A stretch of DNA of 34,103 nt from assembly GCA_028228615.1 (NCBI GenBank), contig JAOJBS010000024.1, forward strand, positions 1 to 34,103, read 5' to 3'. Source of the stretch: UBA4421 sp028228615. Lineage in GTDB: Bacteria > Pseudomonadota > Gammaproteobacteria > Pseudomonadales > Azotimanducaceae. A model generated the notes under the pieces. The model saw nothing but the letters and a program-made list of their open reading frames with translations, had not been told where the DNA came from and searched no databases. Both the position numbers and the translations under genes were made by a program. Shown in pieces: positions 15,766-24,662 of the stretch. Each line of letters starts with the position of its first letter. The stretch's first letter is position 1.

Positions 15766-17442
15766 CTATTTTTTTGTTTGGTAGCGTTGGGCCAGCAAAT
15801 CTAACTTTTCGCGCTTGGCGCCAGTAATGGTCTTAATCGGATTTGAGAGCAACTGCGTGTTGTGATTTTGTGGCTCATAACGCGCCCAGTTGGGTAAGTT
15901 GGCCTCATTTGGATTGCCGGTTTTAGCAAAGTTTGTCCAATAGCTGCTCATTGCGCGGGCCATGGCAAAGTCTTCTTCTAACCAGAAGTCACCAGTTTTA
16001 CCCACATTGTTAAAGACATAGGCTAAATCACCTGAATGATAGGCCCCAGTGCTGCGAGGACCGCCGGGTAGGTTTAGGTTCGGATCATCAAACAGGTAAA
16101 TTTGATAAGCCGGCGGCACATAGTCCATGTAGTAAAGATAGGTAGGCTGGTCAGCATTGTGGTTGTACTGAGCCCAACCGCGCATAGACATGGCCATAAA
16201 CGCGTCCGTTAGAATTTCTCGCAGCGCCATACCGGGAGAAATAGCCAAGTCCTCGGCGTACAGGGCCTTGAGCTTGGGTGCAGTCTCGGCGAACGTCTTG
16301 CTCAGATATTGATCTAACTCAGATTCTGTTAGGGCATTGTTCAGTGGCAGCAGTTCATGACCTTCGTTTGCCAATGACCCTACCAATAACGGCACCTTTG
16401 CTTGTTGGTTGGCGTTAAATACGTCCACTGGGGCCTCAGGCAGTACCCAACCATCTACCACTATGCGACTGCCCTCGCTCCAAGGACTGTTCTCCATCGC
16501 GGACAACAAACTTTGGTTGTCTATGCTGCGAAGTTGTTTTGCGGTTACCTGACTCTCAGAGTCTTGTGCACCTAATTCACCCAGCGCAAGTTGCGCGAGC
16601 CGCGCGCCTCGTTGTTGACCGTTAGCGTCGCGTTTTTCTTTCACCAGACAAGCCGCAGACTGCCCTATAGCTTTGTGAAACAAGCCACTTGTGAGTGGTG
16701 AGGTCATTAGCGCGCAAACACTACTAGACCCTGCGGATTGACCAAATAGGGTCACATTGTCTGGGTTACCACCAAAGCTCCGGATATTTTTTTGTACCCA
16801 TTTCAGTGCCGCAATTTTGTCCATTAGCCCGTAGTTGCCAGTGCTGTTGTGCTCGGATTCTTCAGCAAGGGCAGGGTGGGCCAAAAATCCCCATGGGCCA
16901 AGACGGTAATTCACCGTAACAACCACAACACCTTGGCGCGCCAGTTCGGTGCCGTCGAATAATTCAACGTGGGCAAAGCCGCCAGTGTGCGCGCCGCCGT
17001 GAAACCAAACCATCACAGGGGCTGTGGCATCGGCTTTTTTCGGTTGCCAAATATTTAGGTGTAGGCAGTCCTCGCTGCGGGGAAATTCACCGCGACTCCA
17101 GACAAAGGCATCATCGCTGTAGGATTGCCAGCATGCGGCACCAAACTTGGTTGCGTGGCGCACGCCGGTCCAAGATGCCAGATCTTGGGGTGCACGCCAT
17201 CGCAAATCGCCAACAGGGGGTTGGGCGTAGGGGATGCCGCGAAACACACCAATACTCGCGTCTGCTTCTGACCATGCGCCCTTGAGTATCCCGTGCTCGG
17301 TGGAGACTTGATTGACCCGCTCTTTGTTCCTATCAGCGCTCATCCCAGCCTCCTTTTCTGTACAACCCACCAGGTTAATCGACAACAAAATTGCCAGAGT
17401 GAGATTTATGCGAGTCAACTTGGCAATAGCTTGCATGTGCAT
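15766..17442 (-). CDS. Type B carboxylesterase, predicted lipoprotein
   Basis: Alpha/beta-hydrolase of the carboxylesterase type B (para-nitrobenzyl esterase) family. The N-terminus is a lipoprotein signal with LVGC, so Cys27 is probably lipidated and the enzyme faces periplasm or outer surface. Motifs are FRGIPYAQPPVGDLRW, SEDCLHLNIW, oxyanion FHGGAHTGG, nucleophile GQSAG with Ser236, acid probably Glu360 (GSLANEGHE) and His469 (GAYHSGDLAYVF). At 558 aa it is full length. Starts at 17442 or 17436 are both possible; GGAA favours the second. It follows the acyl-CoA ligase by 6 bases, so esterase and ligase are probably co-transcribed: release of an acid, then activation to a CoA thioester. Substrate unknown. 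Confidence 0.9.
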   Translation of the reverse strand: MHMQAIAKLTRINLTLAILLSINLVGCTEKEAGMSADRNKERVNQVSTEHGILKGAWSEADASIGVFRGIPYAQPPVGDLRWRAPQDLASWTGVRHATKFGAACWQSYSDDAFVWSRGEFPRSEDCLHLNIWQPKKADATAPVMVWFHGGAHTGGFAHVELFDGTELARQGVVVVTVNYRLGPWGFLAHPALAEESEHNSTGNYGLMDKIAALKWVQKNIRSFGGNPDNVTLFGQSAGSSSVCALMTSPLTSGLFHKAIGQSAACLVKEKRDANGQQRGARLAQLALGELGAQDSESQVTAKQLRSIDNQSLLSAMENSPWSEGSRIVVDGWVLPEAPVDVFNANQQAKVPLLVGSLANEGHELLPLNNALTESELDQYLSKTFAETAPKLKALYAEDLAISPGMALREILTDAFMAMSMRGWAQYNHNADQPTYLYYMDYVPPAYQIYLFDDPNLNLPGGPRSTGAYHSGDLAYVFNNVGKTGDFWLEEDFAMARAMSSYWTNFAKTGNPNEANLPNWARYEPQNHNTQLLSNPIKTITGAKREKLDLLAQRYQTKK

Positions 17443-17448
17443 TTCCGT

Positions 17449-19137
17449 TTAAGTAGTTAACCTTAGACAAGCCTCTTCGCGCAGGTCGCGCTTAAGTATT
17501 TTGCCGGAGGCTGTGCGGGGGAGTGGCTCGTGTTGCTGCCAAGTGTGTGCGGGTACTTTGAAGCGCGCGAGGCGCGTGAGCAGAAACGCATTCAGCTCTT
17601 CCTCATCAATAGGCTGATCTGTATAAATAGTGGTGCCTACTTCCTCACCCAGTCTTTCGTCAGGCACCGCGTAGACCGATGCCTCGTGAATCAGTGGGTG
17701 CTCCAGTAATGCCGCCTCTACTTCGCCACAACCAATATTTTCACCGCCGCGAATGACCAAATCTTTGATTCGATCGACAATGAATAGGTAGCCTTCTTCG
17801 TCCAAGTAGGCGACATCTCCTGTGCGCATCCAGCCACCGGGCAGAAAGGTTTCTGCGTTAGCATCAGGTCTGTTCCAGTAGCCGCGGAAGACCGCCGTGC
17901 CGCGTATAAGTAGCTCGCCTCTGCTCAATGCTGGGAGTTCATTGCCTTCTTCATCAATAACCTTTAATTCCATGACAGCGCTGCAACGGCCAGAGCTTTC
18001 TGGACGCTCTAGGTAATCTAGTCCGCCAATACCCGCGCCAATGGCGTTGGTTTCGGTCATGCCCCAGCCGGTGCCAGGCAGCGCCTTTGCGAATGATTTT
18101 TCAATATTGCGCACTTGCTCTGGCGCTCGCGGTGCGCCGCCGCCGCCCACTGACGAAAGCGAACTTAAATCGCGCTGGGAGCGCTGTGCTTCCAACACCA
18201 GATCTCCGGTCATGGCGGCGGGTGCAATGAAGGTGGAGATTTTTTCTTCCTCAATCATTTGCGCGGCAATGACTGGATCCCATTTATACATGCAGACCAA
18301 TTTGCGTTGGTGGCGATAGCTGGCGAGATACACCGCGTGAGAACCTGTGGCATGAAATAAGGGTACCGCCATGAGCGATGCGGGTGGGTGTGCGGGTGCT
18401 TCTGGTGGCTCATCCATTAATGCCACGGCGCTGTGCATATCCAGCTCCCAGCTCATCAGTGCGCTGACTATATTTACGTGGCAAGAGGCAACGCCTTTGG
18501 GGTGGCCGGTAGACCCTGAGGTGTAGAGCAGGGTGGCATCGTCTTCGGGTTGGGCGCACTGGCTGGGCATTTCAATTGTCTGGCCACTTTGCTCGAGTTG
18601 TTCGATCAGCGTGGCTAGTTCTGGCGCGTTGGCGTAAGCAGAAGTTCGTACAGCAATGAGATCAACTTTGGGCGGTGTGGCTATCTGCGCGAAGCGAGCG
18701 AGCCTTTCTTCGTCGGCGAACAGTATTTTTGCGCCGCTGTCAGTCAGGCCATAGGCCATTTCTTCAGGCTGCCACAAGGCGTTCATGGCCACAGCGATGC
18801 CGCCAATGGAGGTGGTTGCCATGAAAGCGAGAATCCATTCAGGGTAGTTACGCATGGAGATCGCCACTCTATCGCCCGGTGCAATACCGTAGTCGTTCAC
18901 TAGGATCATGGCGATTTTCGAAGCTTCAATGTAGGCCTGATCGAAGGTTAGGCGCTGGTCTTCATAAATGATGAACTCTACATCGCTGCGGCTTTCGGAA
19001 AAAAGCTCGCGAAGGGTTGGGGGCGCGTTCTTGAAGCGTAAACATTCTCTACCAAAGACGCTGCCCGGTACCAATTCGTAAGGCTGCTCTGCCGCAGTTA
19101 ATTCTTTTAGCACTTCAGCTCTTGTTCGCTCAGACAC
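17449..19137 (-). CDS. AMP-forming acyl-CoA ligase (class I adenylate-forming enzyme)
   Basis: Activates a carboxylic acid with ATP and CoA. Motifs are LLYTSGSTGHPKG (203-215, P-loop), GWGMTETNA (357-365), GDVAYLDEEGYLFIVDR and RGGENIGCGEVE, and the C-terminal PRTASGKILKRDLR with catalytic Lys546. Length 562 aa fits medium- or long-chain fatty acid/aromatic acid ligases; specificity cannot be read. The start is GTG, behind GGGGAG at a 6-base spacing. It is first in a two-gene operon with the esterase. Confidence 0.92.
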   Translation of the reverse strand: MSERTRAEVLKELTAAEQPYELVPGSVFGRECLRFKNAPPTLRELFSESRSDVEFIIYEDQRLTFDQAYIEASKIAMILVNDYGIAPGDRVAISMRNYPEWILAFMATTSIGGIAVAMNALWQPEEMAYGLTDSGAKILFADEERLARFAQIATPPKVDLIAVRTSAYANAPELATLIEQLEQSGQTIEMPSQCAQPEDDATLLYTSGSTGHPKGVASCHVNIVSALMSWELDMHSAVALMDEPPEAPAHPPASLMAVPLFHATGSHAVYLASYRHQRKLVCMYKWDPVIAAQMIEEEKISTFIAPAAMTGDLVLEAQRSQRDLSSLSSVGGGGAPRAPEQVRNIEKSFAKALPGTGWGMTETNAIGAGIGGLDYLERPESSGRCSAVMELKVIDEEGNELPALSRGELLIRGTAVFRGYWNRPDANAETFLPGGWMRTGDVAYLDEEGYLFIVDRIKDLVIRGGENIGCGEVEAALLEHPLIHEASVYAVPDERLGEEVGTTIYTDQPIDEEELNAFLLTRLARFKVPAHTWQQHEPLPRTASGKILKRDLREEACLRLTT

Positions 19138-19487
19138 CCAATTCTCCCCTTAATCTAATATCACTCTCTCGCGAGCTAATCTAAAGGCATATCTTGATCT
19201 AGGCAACAGCGACCGGATGACTGTTTTGCGCCATTTTTTGAGAGATCGGCGCTGTATGCGCGCAAAGCGCTGATAGCGTTCAAAGACTTATCTTTTTGCG
19301 CTGCTTTAGAACAGGATTTGCACCTGCCTACGTATAAGTTGCGTATAAGTTGGGTATTTCGAGGCAAAATTCAGAAAATTCACCTCCAGACAATCTTTGG
19401 CATGCTATTACTTCAATAGTACAAGTCAGATGTGACCGTCTTTTTCGCGCAACACAAAGTGTGCTAATAAAAATAAATGCGTAAGTT
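19138..19487. promoter_or_regulatory. Divergent regulatory region between acyl-CoA ligase and RND pump
   Basis: No gene is seen in 350 bases. Near the ligase start, TAATCTAA occurs twice (19151-19158 and 19177-19184) on either side of the palindrome CTCGCGAG (19168-19175). Further right, CGTATAAGTTG is exactly repeated in tandem (19331-19341, 19342-19352), an 11-base period of one helical turn. Near the pump gene, ACAC-AAA-GTGT (19452-19462) is a small inverted repeat. These are candidate regulator sites; no regulator gene is adjacent. Confidence 0.4.
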
Positions 19488-20642
19488 ATGAAAATAAAAT
19501 CAATACTGCCTGTAGTCATTCTGCTGGCCTTTGTCGGATTGTCCGGTGTGCTCATGAATGCTCGTGAAGCGCCGGAAAAAATTGCAGTAGAGCCGCCAAG
19601 TTTGCTTGTAGATATTGCTACAGCCAATCGGCAGCCTGTGGAATTCTCCATTAGCTCTCAGGGCACTGTAGGGGCGCGTACTCAGACTAATCTCATGGCT
19701 GAAGCGTCAGGCCAGATCATTGAAGTATCTGAAGCATTTGTCAGTGGTGGGTTCTTTAACACCGGTGACGTGCTTGTGCGCATTGATCCGAGAAATTATC
19801 AAAGCGCGGTAAAAAGGGCCCGTGCCAATGTTGCAAAGGCTGAGACATTGCTGGCAAAAGAAAGCGCGTTAGCCGGTTACGCCAAAGAAGACTACAAACG
19901 TCTATTGAAGCTAAAGCCAGGCACTGGCCCGGCCTCAGCCCTTACCCTGCGTAAACCCCAACTCTTAGAAGCGGTAGCGGAATTGCAGTTTGCTGAAGCA
20001 GAATTAGAGAAAGCCGAAGGTGATTTAGACCGCACGGTTATTCGCGCTCCGTACATGGGTATGGTGCTTGAGAAGCGCGCAGATGTAGGCCAATTTGTGA
20101 ATATGGGCTCTGCGCTGGCCACCACAGTGGCGGTTGACGTTGCCGAGATCAGGCTGCCCGTTACCCAGCGTGACTTAGCTTTCTTAGATATCAGCAAGAT
20201 TCGTCGCGGCGACCCATTACCTGTGGTGGTATCCGCCGAGTTGGGTGGTACTAACTTTACTTGGCAGGGGCAAATTACCCGCTCTGAGGGTGTATTTGAT
20301 ACCACCAGTCGAGTCCTCTATTTGGTGGCGCAAATTCAGGATCCCTATCAGTTGCTGAGCGAAAGCGAGGCAATTCCGCTACTCATTGGCACCTATGTTT
20401 CGGCGGAAATTACGGGCAGATCCGGCGGTGATTTATTTCTTATTCCGCGCCATTCCCTGCATCGAGGCAAAACTCTTTGGCTTGTAGACGATCAGCAGCA
20501 GATTCAACCTAAAGACGTGTCCATAGTGCGCTCGGATGAGTCGTTCTTCTATATAGACGGCGGTATACCTGAGGGCGCGCAATATTGCGTAACCCCTTTG
20601 GATAAGCCGTTGCCCGGTCAAAAAGTTAGAGTGAATGGCTAA
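19488..20642 (+). CDS. RND efflux periplasmic adaptor (membrane fusion protein)
   Basis: HlyD/AcrA-type adaptor that links an inner-membrane RND pump to an outer-membrane channel. A single N-terminal hydrophobic segment (about 5-22) serves as anchor or signal; there is no lipobox Cys. The lipoyl half-motifs are GQIIEVSEAFVSGGFFNTGD and RAPYMGMVLEKRADVGQFVN, with an alpha-hairpin between them (about 103-180) and beta-barrel and membrane-proximal domains after. Length 384 aa is normal. It starts with ATG and a weak ribosome site, and lies 5 bases before the permease. No outer-membrane TolC-like gene is in the window. Confidence 0.92.
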   Translation: MKIKSILPVVILLAFVGLSGVLMNAREAPEKIAVEPPSLLVDIATANRQPVEFSISSQGTVGARTQTNLMAEASGQIIEVSEAFVSGGFFNTGDVLVRIDPRNYQSAVKRARANVAKAETLLAKESALAGYAKEDYKRLLKLKPGTGPASALTLRKPQLLEAVAELQFAEAELEKAEGDLDRTVIRAPYMGMVLEKRADVGQFVNMGSALATTVAVDVAEIRLPVTQRDLAFLDISKIRRGDPLPVVVSAELGGTNFTWQGQITRSEGVFDTTSRVLYLVAQIQDPYQLLSESEAIPLLIGTYVSAEITGRSGGDLFLIPRHSLHRGKTLWLVDDQQQIQPKDVSIVRSDESFFYIDGGIPEGAQYCVTPLDKPLPGQKVRVNG

Positions 20643-20647
20643 GTCAT

Positions 20648-23600
20648 ATGTCTGAAAAGAACGTCGCAGAAAGCTCAAAGGCTCCTCCAGCGGTTGATGT
20701 CATAGGACCACCGCCAGGTATTATCGGGTGGTTTGCTTCCAATCATGTAGCATCAAATTTGCTCATGGTGTTTATTTTTGCTTTTGGCTTATTGGCCATT
20801 TTCGATCTGAAAAAAGAAAGCATGCCGTCCATAGTCTTCGATAGGGTAAGCATTAATGTCGCCTATCCCGGTGCTGGTCCAGAGGAAGTTGAACTGGGCA
20901 TTGTTGTAAAAATTGAAGAGGCGCTCAATTCAATTGAAGGCATTCGAGAAATAAGAAGTACCGCTAGAGAGGGTATGGCCAGCGTAGACGTTCGAGCCAA
21001 AGTTGACTTTGAAATTGCCGAACTAACAGATGAGATAAAACTGGCGATAGACAGTATTTCTACCTTCCCACTAGACAGTGAACGGCCTGTTATTTCAAAA
21101 GTAGAGCGTAAAATGCAGACGCTGCGCGTGGCGGTCTCTGGCAACTTAGACGAAACCGCAATGAAGTATCTTGCGGATGACATCAAGGACGAAATTACCG
21201 CTTTGCCAGAGGTGACTTACGCCTCAATACTGGGTGGGCGCGATTTCGAAGTTGCTGTCGAAATACCTGAAGATCGGTTGCGCGAATATAACTTGTCGTT
21301 ATCTGAGGTGGCGCAAATCATAAGGCGTTGGTCTGCCGATATTCCAGGCGGCACGATAAAGTCTGAAGCAGGATCCATTCGCCTTCGCGCTATGGGGCAG
21401 GCTTATTCTGCGCAAGAATTTGAAAACATCATTGTGCTTACCAATGCCGATGGTTCCATCTTGCGCTTGGGTGATATCGCGTCGGTGACTGACGGTTTTG
21501 TTGAAGAAGAGTTCTATGCGTTTTTTAACGGCAAGCCCAGTTTAGCCATTGAAGTTCAGTCCACGGACCAAGAGAGCGAGATTAAAATAAGCGATGCAGT
21601 GCACGCGTATGTTGAAGCGCGTCGAGCGACTCTGCCTTCCGGTATCAGTCTAGATGTTTGGGCAGACAGCTCTTTCTATTTGAAAAGCCAAATCGATATG
21701 CTGGTAAAAAACATGATGCTCGGCGCTGTTTTAGTATTTGTAGTATTGGGCCTTTTCCTGCGATTGCGCATGGCCATTTGGGTGCTAATTGGCCTGCCCA
21801 TTGCATTTTTTGGCGCTGCATTAATGATGCCTTGGGTGGATGTCACCATCAATATCATCAGTCTATTCGCCTTCATACTGGTGCTGGGTATTGTAGTTGA
21901 CGACGCTATTATTATTGCTGAGAGCGTTCACACTCAGACTGAACGAGATGGCTACAATTTGCACAACATTGTCGCTGGTGCACAACGCGTTGCGGTGCCG
22001 GCTACATTTGGCGTGCTCACGACCATTATGGCTTTCGCGCCAATGCTGCTGGTTACAGGCCCGCCCTCAAGTTTGACTGCTGCAACAGCGTGGGTGGTGA
22101 TATTTTGTCTGTTGTTTTCGTTGGTTGAAAGCAAGCTTATTCTGCCTTCCCATTTAGCTATGTTGCCGCCGCCGAAGCAAACCAAGCGCGGTATCCCAGA
22201 GTGGGTTAACGATAAGCTTCAGCGGTTTGTGAAATCTGTGTATCAGCCTTTTGTTCTGCGAGCGATTGAATTCCGATACGCAACCGTTGCTACCTTTGTT
22301 GGCATGATCATGCTTGTGCTGGGGTTAATGTGGGGTGGATTTATAAAATATGGCTTTTTCCCTGATATAGATCAGCCGATATTACGAGCCTCTGTTGAGG
22401 TGCAGGAGGGTTCTCCACCTGGTTTGGCTCAGCAGGTAGTCGACCGCATGTACAACAGCGCACTACGTATAGAGAATGAAATTATTGCCGAATCGCCGAC
22501 AAGCACCGGCTTTATACAGAATGTGCTCGCATTTGTAGCGCAAGACAAGCAGGGCTTTATTCTTATCGAACTTTTACCTAACGAGCAGTTGCAGGTTCTG
22601 CCCGAAGAGATAGAGCGTCGTTGGCGCGAAGATGTTGGTGAAATTGCGGGCACTACTGAATTGAAATTTATTTCCAAAGAGCAAATGGGCGGCGCGCCAG
22701 TGTCATTTAAGTTGCTTGGCAAAAATACTTTACAGTTGGAGGCTGCGGCTGCGGAACTGCAAAAGCGTCTATCTTCTGTTGCTGGCGTTTATGAAGTAGC
22801 AGCCTCGGTAAACGAAGGCCCGCAAGAGTTGAGCTTGAAGATAAAGCCTACGGCTGAAACTTTGGGTATTACGTTAGTGGATTTAGCCAGCCAAGTGCGT
22901 GAAGCGTTTTATGGCGCAGAAGCCCAACGCTTTCAACGTGACAGTCAAGAAATTAAAGTTATGGTGCGGTATCCCAAGAGCGAGAGGCGTTCTATTGGTG
23001 ATCTGGAAGGCATGTGGATCAAGGTGCCTAGCGGTCAGGAAGTGCCCTTTTCCGCTGCGGCAGAATTCGAGCTGGCTCAAGGTTACGATGTTATTCGACG
23101 TATTGATAAAGAGCGCGCGGTGAACATTAGCGCCAACGTCAATACAACTATAGTGGAGTCTAACGATGTGTTGCGTCAGGTCAGAGCAAGTTTTGAGTCA
23201 ATTTTGGCCAGCGACTTCGCTGGTGTCTCCATGGAGCTAGACGGTAGTTCTAAGGATGAGCGCGCTGCCATAAGTGAGCTTTGGATCGCCGTCTTTTTTG
23301 TGCTGGCCGGTATTTATGCATTGCTTGCTGTGCCGCTGAAATCTTATCTCCAGCCTTTGATTATTATGTCGGTGATTCCCTTTGGCTTGATTGGCGCCAT
23401 ATTGGGACATTTTTTCCTCGGCAAAACTGTCAGCATCATTTCTCTGCTCGGATTTATTGCATTGGGTGGTGTAGTCGTGAACGACAGCCTAATTATGGTG
23501 GACTTTGTAAATAAAAAGGTACGTGCGGGTATGTCCCATGCACAGGCATCTGTCGAGGCGGGGGCGGAAAGGTTCAGACCAATCATTTTGACCTCGTTAA

Positions 23601-23803
23601 CCACATTCTTTGGCTTGGTGCCTATTTTGAGCGAAACCTCTACCCAAGCGCAGATGATTATTCCAATGGCTATCTCCCTCGCATTCGGAATTTTGTTTGC
23701 CACAATTATCACTCTGATTTTAGTGCCGGCGCTTTACAACATATTCGCTGACTTTATGCCGGATACTCGTCGGTCTGCCAGCGCGCAAGCGCAACCGGCC
23801 TAA
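20648..23803 (+). CDS. RND efflux permease (HAE-type)
   Basis: Proton-driven inner-membrane pump. At 1,051 aa it has the RND plan: first helix near 33-52, a large periplasmic loop, helices 2-6, helix 7, a second loop and helices 8-12. The helix 4 motif GIVVDDAII holds Asp418 and Asp419, equivalent to the AcrB proton-relay pair. The helix 10-11 region has FIALGGVVVNDSLIMVDFVN and RFRPIILTSLTTFFGL. The N-terminal 30 residues before helix 1 are longer and more Pro-rich than in AcrB. The subgroup resembles uncharacterised marine pumps rather than AcrB/MexB; the substrate is unknown. Confidence 0.93.
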   Translation: MSEKNVAESSKAPPAVDVIGPPPGIIGWFASNHVASNLLMVFIFAFGLLAIFDLKKESMPSIVFDRVSINVAYPGAGPEEVELGIVVKIEEALNSIEGIREIRSTAREGMASVDVRAKVDFEIAELTDEIKLAIDSISTFPLDSERPVISKVERKMQTLRVAVSGNLDETAMKYLADDIKDEITALPEVTYASILGGRDFEVAVEIPEDRLREYNLSLSEVAQIIRRWSADIPGGTIKSEAGSIRLRAMGQAYSAQEFENIIVLTNADGSILRLGDIASVTDGFVEEEFYAFFNGKPSLAIEVQSTDQESEIKISDAVHAYVEARRATLPSGISLDVWADSSFYLKSQIDMLVKNMMLGAVLVFVVLGLFLRLRMAIWVLIGLPIAFFGAALMMPWVDVTINIISLFAFILVLGIVVDDAIIIAESVHTQTERDGYNLHNIVAGAQRVAVPATFGVLTTIMAFAPMLLVTGPPSSLTAATAWVVIFCLLFSLVESKLILPSHLAMLPPPKQTKRGIPEWVNDKLQRFVKSVYQPFVLRAIEFRYATVATFVGMIMLVLGLMWGGFIKYGFFPDIDQPILRASVEVQEGSPPGLAQQVVDRMYNSALRIENEIIAESPTSTGFIQNVLAFVAQDKQGFILIELLPNEQLQVLPEEIERRWREDVGEIAGTTELKFISKEQMGGAPVSFKLLGKNTLQLEAAAAELQKRLSSVAGVYEVAASVNEGPQELSLKIKPTAETLGITLVDLASQVREAFYGAEAQRFQRDSQEIKVMVRYPKSERRSIGDLEGMWIKVPSGQEVPFSAAAEFELAQGYDVIRRIDKERAVNISANVNTTIVESNDVLRQVRASFESILASDFAGVSMELDGSSKDERAAISELWIAVFFVLAGIYALLAVPLKSYLQPLIIMSVIPFGLIGAILGHFFLGKTVSIISLLGFIALGGVVVNDSLIMVDFVNKKVRAGMSHAQASVEAGAERFRPIILTSLTTFFGLVPILSETSTQAQMIIPMAISLAFGILFATIITLILVPALYNIFADFMPDTRRSASAQAQPA

Positions 23804-23895
23804 TTATTGCGGACGGCTCTGGCAGCACCAGAGCAAATAGGCCAGTATCTGACTGACGAAAAAGTATCTGAGCATTGGGCTAATAGAGGGGCGAT

Positions 23896-24624
23896 ATGAG
23901 CGATAAAGATCAAGAGGTTTGGGACGGTGAACTAACACCGGAGTTAATTGCAGAACTGCAAACTATGGACACGCCAACGGTATGTAATGCGCTTGAACTC
24001 ATAGTGCCGAAGCGGCGTGGTTACGGGTTTACCACCAAGCATTTGGTTTGTACTCGCCCAGAACTGCCGCCCATGGTGGGCATTGCGCGCACAGCTACTA
24101 TAAGAGCTGCGCATCCCAGCGATCTTAATGGCGCTGATGCGAGAGCGTTGTCGGATGCCTACTATGCCTACATCGATCAAGGTTCAAAGCCCAGTGTTGT
24201 GGTGATTCAGGACTTGGACGGCCATGGCGGCTATGGTTGTCTATGGGGCGAAGTGAATTCTAATATTCATAAAGGTTTCGGCTGTGTTGGGCTAGTGACC
24301 GATGGCGGCGTTCGCGATTTGCCTGACATTGCACCGGGTTTCCAAATGCTTGCGGCCAGCGTTTTACCGTCACACGCGTTCGTTCACGTTGTAGATTTTT
24401 CTAGGCCAGTGGATGTGGCGGGTATGCGGGTTGTAGACGGTGATGTAATTCACGCAGATCAGCACGGCGCAGTGGTTATACCGCATAGCGCCGTGACTCA
24501 GGTTAAAGCAGCAGCTGAGAAAATTGCGCGCCGCGAAGCACTCATTATTGACGCCGCCCAGCAACCTGATTTTGATATTGAAAAACTGCGCCAAGCTCAG
24601 GGCGATGCCGCAGAGATTCATTAA
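23896..24624 (+). CDS. RraA-family protein (aldolase/demethylmenaquinone methyltransferase-like)
   Basis: RraA-like fold shared by RNase E inhibitor RraA and 4-hydroxy-4-methyl-2-oxoglutarate aldolases. The family signatures are MDTPTVCNAL near the N-terminus, GCLWGEVNSNIHKGFGCVGL, VTDGGVRD (Asp136, Arg140, Asp141 as metal and substrate residues) and VIHADQHGAVVIP. At 242 aa it is longer than E. coli RraA (161 aa) and closer to the aldolase branch, so a catabolic lyase is more likely than RNase E control. GAGGGG precedes the ATG. It follows the RND genes by 92 bases and may share their transcript. Confidence 0.85.
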   Translation: MSDKDQEVWDGELTPELIAELQTMDTPTVCNALELIVPKRRGYGFTTKHLVCTRPELPPMVGIARTATIRAAHPSDLNGADARALSDAYYAYIDQGSKPSVVVIQDLDGHGGYGCLWGEVNSNIHKGFGCVGLVTDGGVRDLPDIAPGFQMLAASVLPSHAFVHVVDFSRPVDVAGMRVVDGDVIHADQHGAVVIPHSAVTQVKAAAEKIARREALIIDAAQQPDFDIEKLRQAQGDAAEIH

Positions 24625-24662
24625 CAGAAATTAGTGGCCGCCGACCGCTGACTAGCCAATGG

